From Desulfovibrio sp. (GTDB taxonomy: Bacteria; Bacillota; Dethiobacteria; DTU022), in contig JAGUZX010000122.1 in the NCBI GenBank assembly GCA_020060545.1, positions 1-46,150 of the forward strand: 46,150 nt of DNA, given 5' to 3'. The position numbers and the translations under genes were made by a program. Each line of letters starts with the position of its first letter. The stretch's first letter is position 1. The notes under the pieces are model-generated. The model saw nothing but the letters and a program-made list of their open reading frames with translations. It was not told where the DNA came from and did no database searches. Positions 16,225-27,279 of this stretch are shown here, piece by piece.

Positions 16225-17355
16225 TTGCGCCTTGAATCGATTAGTCTTACCAATTTTCGCAATTATGATGGCCAGGAGATCTTATTTCACCCGCGGTTCA
16301 ATTTCTTTGAAGGGTTGAACGGGCAGGGCAAGACAAACCTTCTGGAAGCGATTTATTACCTGGCGGTTGCTCATTCTTTCCGCACAGGCCAGGATCATGA
16401 GATCGTCAACTGGAACGAAGAGTACTTTTTCCTGAAAGGCGTTTTTACTCAAGAAAAAGGCCGTTCTCTGGTTGAAATCGGCTATCAGCAGCCGCCAGGC
16501 TTAAAAATCAAAGTAGACGGTAAGGCAATCAGGCGCTCTGAATATATTCACCGCCACCCGGTGATTATATTCTCGCCGGATGACCTGCGCCTGGTTAAAG
16601 AGGGACCGTCCGTCAGGAGGCGATTTATGAACCTGGAAGGATCCCGCTTGAAACCGCGCTATTACCGCCAGTTAAAGGAGTATCACCGTGTTTTACAGCA
16701 GCGCAACCGCCTGCTAAAAGATATGAAAAACGCTGCCGTCAACCAGGCGTTGTTTGAGCCGTGGGATCACGCTTTGGTGGCGCTGGGCGGTGATTTGATC
16801 AGGCAGCGGCTGTCGCTGCTGCAAACGCTGGAGAAGCAGGCCTGTTTCTTTTACCGGCAGCTATCCGCTTCGGCGGGAACGCTTTCTTTGCGCTATCTTG
16901 CCACTGTGGAGGTCGGCAATGATCCGGCCTTGATTGAACGATCTTTCTCGGACCGCCTGAAAAAAACCCGTTCGGTCGAGTCTAAAAGAGGCTGCACGAT
17001 GATCGGCCCCCACCTGGATGATTTTGCCTTGTTGGTCGACGGCTACGATGCGAAAAAGTTCGGCTCCCAGGGACAGCAGCGTGCCGCAGCGCTGGCTTTA
17101 AAAATGGGTGAAGTAAACCTTTTTCGAGTTTCCACGAAAGAAACACCCGTTGTTCTCCTGGATGATGTGTTTTCCGAATTTGATCTTGAACGCCGCAAAC
17201 AGCTTTTGCAGTTTATATTGGACGGTGAAGGGCAGTCTTTTATTACCTCGTCAACCCCGATCGAGCAGCTTGTCCGGGGTTTAAACGGCGGAAAAAAAAT
17301 TTTTTTTGTCCACAAGGGGAAGATTACTGTTGATCGAATTGAGTCAGTTAATTGA
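16225..17355 (+). CDS. recF: DNA replication and repair protein RecF
   Basis: SMC-like ATPase that with RecO/RecR loads RecA at gaps. Walker A is GLNGQGKTNLLEAIYYL near residue 31; the signature region GSQGQQRAAALALKMGE and Walker B VVLLDDVFSEFD occur near the C-terminus; and the family motif HPVIIFSPDDLRLVKEGPS is present. The start is the TTG at 16225 with GGAGG 9 bases upstream; 376 residues is normal. Its 3' end overlaps the following DUF721 gene by about 26 bases. Confidence 0.97.
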   Translation: MRLESISLTNFRNYDGQEILFHPRFNFFEGLNGQGKTNLLEAIYYLAVAHSFRTGQDHEIVNWNEEYFFLKGVFTQEKGRSLVEIGYQQPPGLKIKVDGKAIRRSEYIHRHPVIIFSPDDLRLVKEGPSVRRRFMNLEGSRLKPRYYRQLKEYHRVLQQRNRLLKDMKNAAVNQALFEPWDHALVALGGDLIRQRLSLLQTLEKQACFFYRQLSASAGTLSLRYLATVEVGNDPALIERSFSDRLKKTRSVESKRGCTMIGPHLDDFALLVDGYDAKKFGSQGQQRAAALALKMGEVNLFRVSTKETPVVLLDDVFSEFDLERRKQLLQFILDGEGQSFITSSTPIEQLVRGLNGGKKIFFVHKGKITVDRIESVN

Positions 17356-17647
17356 AAGTATGCTTCGCCGCAAAAATATGTGGCGGGAGTATAAAAAAAA
17401 TCTTATAGTTGAAGCATGGGGCAAGGTCACCGGGCGGGAAATTTCCGCCGTTTCGCGCGCCAGGCTGTTGAGAGATAAAACCCTTTTGGTCACGGTCAGG
17501 GATTCAACATGGGCGTATCACCTTTCCCTGTTAAAGCCCCAGTTGCTTCAAAAATTGAATGCATACGCCGGGGAAAGGGTGGCCTACGATATTTTTTTTG
17601 AAATCGGAGATTTGGAGGCGGACGATCTGGAAGTGAGGGCAAACTAG
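17330..17647 (+). CDS. DUF721 family protein (DciA-like)
   Basis: A DUF721-domain protein of about 105 residues. Family members are DciA-like and, in several bacteria, load or recruit the DnaB replicative helicase. The conserved core IVEAWGKVTGREISAVSRARLLRDKTLLVTVRDSTWAYHLSLL gives the assignment by its W..V.G..I...T and V.D..WA..L pattern. The TTG at 17330 is chosen because AAGGGGA is 7 bases upstream; the frame is open to TTG 17306. It overlaps recF, so translational coupling is likely. Confidence 0.85.
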   Translation: MIELSQLIESMLRRKNMWREYKKNLIVEAWGKVTGREISAVSRARLLRDKTLLVTVRDSTWAYHLSLLKPQLLQKLNAYAGERVAYDIFFEIGDLEADDLEVRAN

Positions 17648-17748
17648 CAATCCGGGCGGCAGTTCAGCAAAGGTTTTTAGAAAATGAAGGTCCTTAATCA
17701 GGTTATCAATATAACAGCCGGGAGGCCTACCAGTTAAGGGGGATACAC

Positions 17749-17988
17749 ATGTTTTTGCATGTCGGGGGCGGGAAAATCATTTTTCACCGGGATATCATCG
17801 GTATTTTTAATCTCAACCTCAGAGAAAAGCCGGTCAACAAGCAATTCCTGGAATCGGCGCTGTCTTCAAGGTTCATGAAAGCAAGCGATTTTGAGCGGTA
17901 CAAGTCTTTCATTGTTACAGACGACACCGTTCATCTCTCACCGATCGCGCCGGTGACGCTGTCCCGCCGTAAAAACGCCACCCTTTAA
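17749..17988 (+). CDS. remB: RemB-like (DUF370 / YaaB) regulatory protein
   Basis: 79-residue protein starting MFLHVGGGKIIFHRDIIGIFNL, the pattern of YaaB/RemB, which with RemA influences extracellular-matrix gene expression in Bacillus. It lies between recF and gyrB, exactly the Bacillus yaaB position. AAGGGGG precedes the ATG. The tail (TVHLSPIAPVTLSRRK) also matches the family. A DNA-binding role is inferred from RemA structure knowledge. Confidence 0.87.
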   Translation: MFLHVGGGKIIFHRDIIGIFNLNLREKPVNKQFLESALSSRFMKASDFERYKSFIVTDDTVHLSPIAPVTLSRRKNATL

Positions 17989-18020
17989 CCGGCAAAAAAG
18001 GGGCCGGCAGCCGCTTTTTA

Positions 18021-19978
<1,958 letters not shown>

Positions 19979-19995
19979 GAAGCAGGGGTGAGTCA

Positions 19996-20511
19996 ATGCT
20001 GAGGATGATCATACCCTATCTTTTACTTGCGCTTTTGGTTTTGGCCTACCTGGCCTACCGGAGGAGAAAGATGGGCCGGGTGGTCCTCAAGGTTGAGCGG
20101 ATTTTGTTCAGCCGGGCCAGCACCGATGTTTTCTTGTCCCTGGCCTTATTTGCGGTGGTATGCGCACTATTTATCCGCTATGAACTGAAGCAGCTGCCGG
20201 GCGTTGTAATCCTCTCCAAGACGTTCCTGCTGGACACTAACATCCTGTTTTACGTGGTGTTGTTCCTGGTTTTTGCCTTGCGGCAAACGGAAAAGCCGGC
20301 CCTGCGGGAGCACGGCGTCTCTTCATCGCGGGGAAACTGGCGCTGGGAGAGGATCGCCTCCTACCGCTGGGCCGGCGAAACAGTGATGCTGCAGATCACA
20401 CAGGGAAAGAAGGCAAGGACGGAAATCTGGCACATCCCGCCGCGGCGCAAGAAAGAGCTGACAGCCGCGTTGAAGAACGCGCTTAAGGAAGCAAACCGAA
20501 AGCGGCAGTAG
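19996..20511 (+). CDS. small membrane protein, possible DUF5673-type
   Basis: A 171-residue protein starting at ATG 19996 with AGGGGTG upstream. It has three hydrophobic segments (about residues 5-20, 38-56 and 72-90), a short basic loop, and a C-terminal soluble part (NWRWERIASYRWAGETVMLQI, IWHIPPRRKKELTAALKNAL). The Trp-containing beta pattern followed by IPP...K.EL resembles the PH-like DUF5673 tail of some Firmicutes membrane proteins, but I cannot confirm the family. It is inserted between gyrB and gyrA, 17 bases after the gyrB stop. Function unknown. Confidence 0.75.
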   Translation: MLRMIIPYLLLALLVLAYLAYRRRKMGRVVLKVERILFSRASTDVFLSLALFAVVCALFIRYELKQLPGVVILSKTFLLDTNILFYVVLFLVFALRQTEKPALREHGVSSSRGNWRWERIASYRWAGETVMLQITQGKKARTEIWHIPPRRKKELTAALKNALKEANRKRQ

Positions 20512-20733
20512 CGAGACCGGGCCCAACATTAAATCTTTTCCACCTTCCCCGGCTATGGTAAAATAAAAATGTTATCTTTTTAACACCTGATACTCAAATT
20601 CTGCCAGGCGCCGCCGCGGCATGGGCTTGACTAATCTTCCGGGGCTAGGCTCACAATATTTTCAGGCAGGTTCAAGTCATAAGACAATCTGTGCCTGCAG
20701 CCCGCTGGCGCTGTACCAGGAGAGAGGGAAATT

Positions 20734-23151
20734 ATGGCCGATAAGCACAGGATCATCCCCATTAATATTCATGAGGAAGTAAAGAACTCCTTTCTTGATT
20801 ACGCCATGAGCGTGATCGTCAGCCGGGCCCTGCCGGACGTGCGGGACGGACTGAAGCCGGTGCACAGGCGGATTCTTTATGCCATGATGGAGATGGGCTC
20901 CACCCCCGATAAGCCGCACCGCAAATCGGCCCGGATCGTTGGCGAAGTGCTCGGCAAATATCACCCGCACGGCGATGTCGCTCTTTACGATACCCTGGTC
21001 CGGATGGCCCAGGATTTTTCCACCCGCTACCCCCTCGTGGACGGGCACGGTAACTTCGGCTCCCTGGACGGTGACGCCGCGGCGGCGATGCGCTATACTG
21101 AAGCCCGCCTTTCAACCATCGCCATGGAGCTGCTCACAGATTTACAGAAAGAAACCGTGGACTTCAGGCCCAACTTCGATGAAAGTTTGTCGGAGCCGGT
21201 AGTGCTCCCCTCGCGATTCCCCAACCTGCTGGCCAACGGTTCTTCCGGGATTGCCGTGGGTATGGCTACGAATATACCGCCGCATAACCTGGGCGAACTG
21301 ATCGGTGCTTTGCATCACTTGATCGACAACCCCGCGGCTCCGTTAAAAGAGCTGCTGCGTTTTGTCCACGGCCCCGATTTTCCCACCGGCGGCATTATTG
21401 TCGGCCACGAAGGGATCAGGGCCGCCTATCAAACCGGCCGGGGCATCATTAAACTGCGCGGCCGGATCCAGCTCGAAAAAAAGGACAAGGGCCGTAACCA
21501 GCTTATCGTGAGCGAGGTGCCCTACCAGCAGAACAAAGCGAAACTGGTGGAAAAAATAGCCGAACTGGTCAAAGAGAGAAAAATGGAAGGGGTCACCGAC
21601 TTAAGGGACGAGTCCGACCGTTCCGGGGTGCGGATCGTCATCGAAATAAAGCGAGACTACGAGCCGCAGGTGATCATCAACCAGCTTTACCAGTACACCC
21701 CTCTCCAGCAGACTTACGGCATCATTATGCTGGCCCTGGTAGACGGCCAGCCCCGGGTCCTCAACCTCAAAGAGATGTTGGGTTTTTATCTTGAATATCA
21801 AAAAGAGGTGATTGTCCGCCGCTCGCGTTTCGATTTGAGACGGGCCGAAGAGCGGAGCCATATCGTGGAAGGGCTGCGCATCGCCCTCTCCCGCTTGGAT
21901 GAAGTAATCGCCCTGATCCGCCGCTCCCGCGATGTCCAGACCGCCCGCAGCGGGTTAATGGAGCTGCTTTCCCTTTCTGAAAAGCAGGCCCAGGCAATCC
22001 TGGAGATGCGTTTGCAGCGGTTGACACAGTTGGAGATCAGTAAACTGGAAGAAGAATACCGGGGCCTTCTGGAGCGGATCGCTTATTTGCGCCGTGTCCT
22101 TGAAGACGAAACCCTGGTGCTGAAGATTATCCGGGATGAGCTGCAGGAAATCAGGGATAAGCATGCTGACGAGCGGCGCACCCAAATCGTGGCCGATGAA
22201 GGCGATCTCGAGCTGATCGATTTAATTTTCCAGGAAGACGTGGTGATTACCCTGACAGACCGCGGCTATATCAAAAGGCTGCCCCTGGCCACCTATCGCA
22301 GCCAAAGGCGCGGCGGGAAAGGGATTATCGGAATCCAGCCCCGGGAGGACGACCGGGTGGAGCAGTGCCATGTGGCCTCCACCCATGACCAGCTGCTCTG
22401 CTTCAGCAACCGGGGCAAGGTTTACCTGTTAAAAATTCACGAGATCCCTGAGTCGGGACGCCAGTCCCGCGGCACCGCCCTGATCAACCTGCTGCCGCTG
22501 GAAGAAAAAGAATATATTTCCGCCACCCTGCCCATCCGCGACTTCGACACGGGCCAATACCTGCTGGCGGTAACGGCGCGCGGCCAGATCAAAAAAACTT
22601 CCCTCAAAGAGTTCAGCAATACGCGGAAAACCGGCCTGACGGCGATTACGCTTTCGGGCGAAGACGAGCTGATTGCCGTAAAGCTGACCGACGGGCGGCA
22701 GGAGATTATCATCGGGACCGACGAAGGTTACTTTGTCCGCTTCCCCGAGGAAGACGTCAGGCCGATGGGAAGAGCGGCCCGTGGCGTTAAGGCGATCACC
22801 CTTTCACGGGGCGGCCGTGTTGTCGGCGCCGACCTGATCACAAGCGGCCAGGCCGTTCTGATGGTTTCCGCCGCCGGGTTTGGCAAGCGGGTTGCGGAAG
22901 AAGAGTTCCGCGCCCAGCGCCGCGGCGGCAAAGGGGTAATCGGGATTAAAACAACCCTTGCCAGCGGCCCGCTGACCGGATTTATCATCGCTCAAGAGCA
23001 TGAGGACGACTTTATTATCATTACCGCCAAGGGCCTGGTCATTCGCCAGAAGGTGGAGCAGGTTACTCTGCTGGGGCGCTATGCCCGGGGGGTAACGTTG
23101 ATCCGGATGGACGAGGGAGATCGGGTTGTCGATGTAATCAGCCTGGCCTAG
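20734..23151 (+). CDS. gyrA: DNA gyrase subunit A
   Basis: Breakage-reunion subunit of gyrase, 805 residues. The catalytic tyrosine is Tyr121 in [10 protein letters not shown]. The N-terminal winged-helix domain has [22 protein letters not shown]. The C-terminal beta-pinwheel carries the GyrA-box QRRGGKG, which appears twice (near residues 527 and 728). At the quinolone-resistance position equivalent to E. coli Ser83 the residue is Val82 ([10 protein letters not shown]). The ATG at 20734 has GAGAGAGGG upstream. The 222-base gap before it holds no gene; TAAAAT at about 20560 is a possible -10. Confidence 0.98.
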   Translation: MADKHRIIPINIHEEVKNSFLDYAMSVIVSRALPDVRDGLKPVHRRILYAMMEMGSTPDKPHRKSARIVGEVLGKYHPHGDVALYDTLVRMAQDFSTRYPLVDGHGNFGSLDGDAAAAMRYTEARLSTIAMELLTDLQKETVDFRPNFDESLSEPVVLPSRFPNLLANGSSGIAVGMATNIPPHNLGELIGALHHLIDNPAAPLKELLRFVHGPDFPTGGIIVGHEGIRAAYQTGRGIIKLRGRIQLEKKDKGRNQLIVSEVPYQQNKAKLVEKIAELVKERKMEGVTDLRDESDRSGVRIVIEIKRDYEPQVIINQLYQYTPLQQTYGIIMLALVDGQPRVLNLKEMLGFYLEYQKEVIVRRSRFDLRRAEERSHIVEGLRIALSRLDEVIALIRRSRDVQTARSGLMELLSLSEKQAQAILEMRLQRLTQLEISKLEEEYRGLLERIAYLRRVLEDETLVLKIIRDELQEIRDKHADERRTQIVADEGDLELIDLIFQEDVVITLTDRGYIKRLPLATYRSQRRGGKGIIGIQPREDDRVEQCHVASTHDQLLCFSNRGKVYLLKIHEIPESGRQSRGTALINLLPLEEKEYISATLPIRDFDTGQYLLAVTARGQIKKTSLKEFSNTRKTGLTAITLSGEDELIAVKLTDGRQEIIIGTDEGYFVRFPEEDVRPMGRAARGVKAITLSRGGRVVGADLITSGQAVLMVSAAGFGKRVAEEEFRAQRRGGKGVIGIKTTLASGPLTGFIIAQEHEDDFIIITAKGLVIRQKVEQVTLLGRYARGVTLIRMDEGDRVVDVISLA

Positions 23152-23167
23152 AACAGGAGCGAGGCGG

Positions 23168-24466
23168 ATGCGCATTTTTAAAATAGCGGTTCCGGCGCTG
23201 CTTGCGGCGGGAGTTCTTTTATCCCTTTCCGGCTGCGGCCATCAGCCTGCTTACCGGGACAGCGGTCCGCAGACCTTAAGCGGCGACGTGATCGTGGTGG
23301 GAGACAGCCTCGCCGGGCTGGTTGCGGCCCTGGAGGCGGCCCGGCAGGGCGCCGCGGTAATGCTTTTTTACGGCAAAGTAAATGAAGACAGTTGGATTTG
23401 GAACGAGGGCGCCGTCATGCCGGAGGCTTCGGAAAAAGAAGCGGTGACCGCACTGCGGGCCGCGCTCGGAGAGCACGGCGGCGGCCATGGCAAAACATGG
23501 CATTTCGAGCTGCTGGCGCGCCGCGCCGCGTCCGATCTGGCCTGGCTGGCCGGGGAAACAGGGTTGATCCTGGCCCGGGATGGCGATTTTCGTTACCGGC
23601 CGGAAAACATATCCCTGACCCATGCCTACGCCCAACTGGTGGAAGCGGCTTTACGTGAAGGAGTCCGCTTTTTCAAGGGTGTAACCGTGCGGGAGCTGAT
23701 CATGGCCGGCGACGGGGCCGCGTCGGGGATTCTTTTTGAAAGCCCACCCGGTGTTTTGCGCGCCGCTTACGCGCAGGCGGTGATCCTGGCCGACGGCGGG
23801 TACCTGGGCGACACGGAGCTGCTGGACGAATACGCCCCGCCAGCCGTGATCCCGGCTTCCTGGCGCAGCGGCCGGGAAGCCGCAGGGTTGCGCCTGGGGC
23901 TGGCCGCGGGGTTGGATCTGGTGGGCGAAGATCTCTTTTCATACGCTCCCGCTTTTGAGGAAAACAACCGGTGGGTTAAAGCCTCGTGGCCTGCCGGGAC
24001 GGTGCTCATTGTTGACGGCCAGCTTGTCTCCCTGGATGATCTGTCAGAACAGCAGGCCGCCGCGCTGCTGCTGTCCGGCAGGGATAATGAAGGGTTTCTG
24101 CTGGTAGGGGAGGCTTTCTTGGGGCCGGATCGTGATTTGCATTGGCCCCGTTTCGACGGCATCGAGGCTTTTATGGAAACTTACCGGCTGGAGATCCCGG
24201 CGCTGCGGGGCTGGTTTGCCCAGCCCCGGGGAGTTTTCCTCGGCCGGCCGGTCAGGGCGGTGGCGGAATACTGCCTGGGCGGCCTGGCGGTAAATGAAGC
24301 GGGAGAAGCGCTAAAGGATAACGTGCCGGTGCCGGGGCTTTACGTGATCGGCGAAGCCGCGGGAGGGCTGCACGGGCTGAGCCTGATGCCGGGAGCGGCA
24401 CTGACTGAAGCAGTAGTGTGGGGACGGTGGATCGGCCGGGAGGCGGCCCAGCCGGCACGGCGCTGA
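23168..24466 (+). CDS. lipoprotein-type FAD-dependent flavoprotein (fumarate reductase-like)
   Basis: A 432-residue protein with a lipoprotein signal peptide: basic start, hydrophobic core and lipobox LSGC with Cys23 as the predicted lipidated residue. It is followed by an FAD-binding fold related to fumarate reductase/succinate dehydrogenase flavoproteins and 3-ketosteroid dehydrogenases. The dinucleotide motif is degenerate (VVGDSLAGLVAALEAARQG, with Ser at the second conserved Gly). The C-terminal FAD motif VPGLYVIGEAAGGLHG is intact. It lacks FMN-binding or haem domains and is shorter than typical fumarate reductases (about 500). It starts 16 bases after gyrA. It should act outside the cytoplasmic membrane; the substrate is unknown. 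Confidence 0.82.
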   Translation: MRIFKIAVPALLAAGVLLSLSGCGHQPAYRDSGPQTLSGDVIVVGDSLAGLVAALEAARQGAAVMLFYGKVNEDSWIWNEGAVMPEASEKEAVTALRAALGEHGGGHGKTWHFELLARRAASDLAWLAGETGLILARDGDFRYRPENISLTHAYAQLVEAALREGVRFFKGVTVRELIMAGDGAASGILFESPPGVLRAAYAQAVILADGGYLGDTELLDEYAPPAVIPASWRSGREAAGLRLGLAAGLDLVGEDLFSYAPAFEENNRWVKASWPAGTVLIVDGQLVSLDDLSEQQAAALLLSGRDNEGFLLVGEAFLGPDRDLHWPRFDGIEAFMETYRLEIPALRGWFAQPRGVFLGRPVRAVAEYCLGGLAVNEAGEALKDNVPVPGLYVIGEAAGGLHGLSLMPGAALTEAVVWGRWIGREAAQPARR

Positions 24467-24508
24467 GCATCAGGGATTACATCTGTTTTGGGGAGGGGGA
24501 GGCCCTGC

Positions 24509-26005
24509 ATGAACGAGAAAAGAAAAACCGGGATTACCGATACCTCTTTGCGTGACGCGCACCAGTCACTGCTGGCTACGCGAATGCGGTTGGAAGATAT
24601 GCTGCCCGTAGCGGAGCTGATGGACGAAGTGGGCTATCATTCCCTGGAAGTATGGGGCGGCGCCACTTTTGATGCCTGCATGCGTTTTCTCGATGAAGAT
24701 CCCTGGGAAAGGCTGCGCCGGCTGCGGCAGGCTTTCCGGAAAACCAGGCTGCAAATGCTGCTGCGCGGCCAGAATATAGTCGGGTATCGGCATTATGCCG
24801 ACGACGTGCTGGAGGAGTTTATCAAGCGGACTGTAGCCAACGGGATCGATATCATCCGGATTTTCGATGCCTTAAATGACCTCCGCAATATGGAGCAGGC
24901 CATGCGCTACACCAGGGCGGAGGGGGCGCATGTGCAGGGAACGATCAGCTACACCATCAGCCCCCTGCACAATATCGACCATTTTGTCGCCATGGGCAGG
25001 CAGTTAAAAGAGCTGGGCGCCGATTCGATCTGTATCAAGGACATGGCCGGGCTGATCGCGCCTTACGACGCCTACGACCTGGTGCGCGGCCTCAAGGAGC
25101 AGGTGGGGCTGCCCGTTCAGCTGCACTGCCATTATACCAGCGGGATGGCCTCCATGGCCTATCTCAAGGCGGTTGAAGCCGGGGTTGACGTGGTCGACAC
25201 CGCCAACGCGGCCCTTTCCCTGGGCTCCAGCCAACCGCCCACCGACAGCGTCGTCGCCGCGTTACAGGGCACTCCTTACGACACCGGGCTTGACCTGGAG
25301 ATTCTGGCCCGGGTCAGCGACCATTTTAAAGCGGTGGCGCAAAAATTCAGCATCCCGCGGGAGATCATCATGGGGGTCGATACCAACGTCCTCAGTTACC
25401 AGATCCCGGGCGGGATGATTTCCAACCTGGCTTCCCAGCTGGCGGAGCAGAAAGCGCTGCACCGGATGCGGGAGGTTCTGGAAGAGGTGCCCCGGGTCAG
25501 GGCCGATTTGGGCTACCCGCCCCTGGTCACGCCCAGCAGCCAGATTGTAGGCACCCAGGCCGTGGTCAATGTCCTGCTGGGGGAGCGTTACAAGATGGTT
25601 TCCACGGAAATTAAGAACTACCTGCGCGGCCTGTACGGGCGGCCGCCGGGCCAAATTAACGAGGCGGTGCTCAAAAAAGTCCTGAAGGACGAGGCGCCGG
25701 TCACCGTCCGCCCCGCCGATCTGCTGAAGCCCCAGCTGGCCGAGGCGCGGCGGGAGATTGCCGGGCTGATGATGCAGGAAGAAGACGTCCTCTCTTACGC
25801 CATTTTTCCCAATGTGGCCCTTGACTTTTTTAAACGGCGCCAGGGGCTGCTGCCGCCGCTGCCCCGGGAGGGCGAACCGGCGGGCCAGGCTCCGCCGAAG
25901 GGGAACCCGGCCGCCGCGGCGGTGGGGCCGGACCTGTCCGCCCTTTACCGGGTCGATCTTTCCCTGGCCTGGTTTGACGGCGTCCATATGATTTACCCGG
26001 CCTGA
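24509..26005 (+). CDS. pyruvate/oxaloacetate carboxyltransferase subunit (no biotin domain)
   Basis: Carboxyltransferase of the PycB / oxaloacetate decarboxylase alpha family, 498 residues. The TIM barrel starts ITDTSLRDAHQSLLATR and contains the metal ligands D and HxH (LHCHYTSG) and the active-site lysine in CIKDMAG. After the conserved post-barrel region (ends near DVLSYAIFPNVALDFF) the sequence becomes a Pro/Gly/Ala-rich tail and stops, with no AMKM biotinyl domain. It therefore needs a separate biotin carrier protein. ATG at 24509 has GGGGAGG upstream; the open frame before it is ignored. Pyruvate carboxylase subunit and decarboxylase alpha subunit cannot be told apart here. Confidence 0.88.
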   Translation: MNEKRKTGITDTSLRDAHQSLLATRMRLEDMLPVAELMDEVGYHSLEVWGGATFDACMRFLDEDPWERLRRLRQAFRKTRLQMLLRGQNIVGYRHYADDVLEEFIKRTVANGIDIIRIFDALNDLRNMEQAMRYTRAEGAHVQGTISYTISPLHNIDHFVAMGRQLKELGADSICIKDMAGLIAPYDAYDLVRGLKEQVGLPVQLHCHYTSGMASMAYLKAVEAGVDVVDTANAALSLGSSQPPTDSVVAALQGTPYDTGLDLEILARVSDHFKAVAQKFSIPREIIMGVDTNVLSYQIPGGMISNLASQLAEQKALHRMREVLEEVPRVRADLGYPPLVTPSSQIVGTQAVVNVLLGERYKMVSTEIKNYLRGLYGRPPGQINEAVLKKVLKDEAPVTVRPADLLKPQLAEARREIAGLMMQEEDVLSYAIFPNVALDFFKRRQGLLPPLPREGEPAGQAPPKGNPAAAAVGPDLSALYRVDLSLAWFDGVHMIYPA

Positions 26006-26028
26006 GCCGGGCGGCATAAATTTTTTGA

Positions 26029-26057
26029 TTGACACGCCTGCCGTGAAAAGGTATAAT
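26029..26057 (+). promoter_or_regulatory. ilv-leu operon promoter
   Basis: TTGACA, 17 bases, TATAAT: exact sigma-A consensus with ideal spacing, immediately ahead of the T-box leader. Transcription should start near 26064. Confidence 0.93.
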
Positions 26058-26063
26058 TTTAAG

Positions 26064-26325
26064 CAATATTTTTGGGATAAAAAGCCGTGAAGGGCAGGAG
26101 TAAGCAGGCTTCTTTCACAGAGAGCCGGGGAAGCTGGAAACCGGTACTGGATGCTGCTGAAGGTCGGCCCGGAGCCGCCCGGCTGAAATGGATTTAAGTA
26201 AGCCGGGCCGGGAAGCTGCCGTTACCAGAGCAAAAGTAAGCCGGAAACCCTCGTTTTGAGGGAGGATGGAAAAAGGGTGGTACCGCGGAGGAAAACCTTT
26301 CGTCCCTTTGGGCGAAGGGTTTTTT
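26064..26325 (+). promoter_or_regulatory. T-box leader, probable valine specifier
   Basis: tRNA-sensing leader upstream of ilvE. The conserved T-box AGGGTGGTACCGCGG is at 26274-26288, so the antiterminator bulge can pair with an uncharged tRNA 3' end. Stem I has the AGTA element at 26099-26102 opposite GAA at 26159-26161; pairing AGCAG with CTGCT (above) and GGGC with GCCC (below) places codon GTC at 26163-26165 in the specifier loop, indicating valine. The specifier is deduced from this hand folding. A terminator hairpin follows. Low charged tRNA-Val would thus switch on the ilv-leu genes. Confidence 0.9.
26296..26325 (+). terminator. T-box regulated terminator
   Basis: CCTTTCGTCC pairs with GGGCGAAGGG (G-U pairs included) followed by six T. 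It ends 33 bases before the ilvE ATG and is the off-state structure competing with the antiterminator. Confidence 0.9.
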
Positions 26326-26357
26326 GTATAGCTTAAACTTTGGGGAGGGTTATAAAC

Positions 26358-27230
26358 ATGGGCAGAGTCATCTTTATGAACGGCCGGATGGTCCCGGAAG
26401 AAGAGGCGAAAATTTCCGTGTTCGATCACGGCTTTCTTTACGGGGACGGGGTATTTGAAGGGATCCGCGCCTATCACGGCCGGGTCTTTCGCCTGGAGGA
26501 GCATATCAACCGCCTGTTTGAATCGGCCCACTCGATCATGTTGCCTATACCCTTCGACCGTAACGGCATGGTCGACGCGGTAGTCCGAACGGTGCGGGCG
26601 AACAACCTGCGGGACGCCTACATCCGGGTAGTGGTATCCCGGGGCTGCGGGGACCTGGGGCTGGATCCCCGCAAGTGCCGCGAGAGCCAGGTTGTAATTA
26701 TCGCCGACAAGATCGTCCTTTACCCCGGCGAACTCTACGAGAAAGGCTTGACGGTCATCACCGTGGCCACCCGCCGCAACATCGCCGCCGCGCTGGATCC
26801 GAAAATAAAATCGCTGAACTACTTAAATAATATCCTGGTCAAAATCGAGGCCAACCAGGCCGGGGTGATGGAAGCGCTGATGCTGACCGGGGACGGGTAT
26901 GTCAGCGAGGGCTCGGGAGACAATATCTTCATTTACCGCAAGGGCGTATTGATGACACCGCCGCCCTACCTGGGGATCCTGGAAGGGATCACCCGCGCCG
27001 CCGTGATCGACCTGGCCCGCGGGGAAGGAATCACCGTCCAGGAAGCTCCTTTTACGCGCCACGACCTTTATGTTTCCGATGAATGTTTCCTCACCGGCAC
27101 CGCGGCCGAGGTGATCCCGGTGATCGAAGTCGATGCCAGGGCCATCGGTTCCGGCAGGCCCGGCCCGGTGACACGGCGCCTGATGGAGCTTTTCCGTAAC
27201 CTTACCGCAACGGAAGGGGTCCCCCTGTAA
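26358..27230 (+). CDS. ilvE: branched-chain amino acid aminotransferase
   Basis: PLP-dependent class IV aminotransferase for the last step of Ile, Leu and Val synthesis. The 290-residue product shows [20 protein letters not shown] (N-terminal), the PLP lysine in [17 protein letters not shown], and the cofactor-binding EGSGDNIF and [11 protein letters not shown] motifs. ATG at 26358 is preceded by GGGGAGGG; the upstream GTG-like in-frame extension is not needed. It is the first gene under the T-box, followed by the ilvD remnant. D-amino-acid transaminase is the only close alternative and the context argues against it. Confidence 0.95.
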   Translation: MGRVIFMNGRMVPEEEAKISVFDHGFLYGDGVFEGIRAYHGRVFRLEEHINRLFESAHSIMLPIPFDRNGMVDAVVRTVRANNLRDAYIRVVVSRGCGDLGLDPRKCRESQVVIIADKIVLYPGELYEKGLTVITVATRRNIAAALDPKIKSLNYLNNILVKIEANQAGVMEALMLTGDGYVSEGSGDNIFIYRKGVLMTPPPYLGILEGITRAAVIDLARGEGITVQEAPFTRHDLYVSDECFLTGTAAEVIPVIEVDARAIGSGRPGPVTRRLMELFRNLTATEGVPL

Positions 27231-27279
27231 AGCGCTGCTGATTGGACCAGCAATTTTGAAGTTTTCAAGGAGGCATAAA

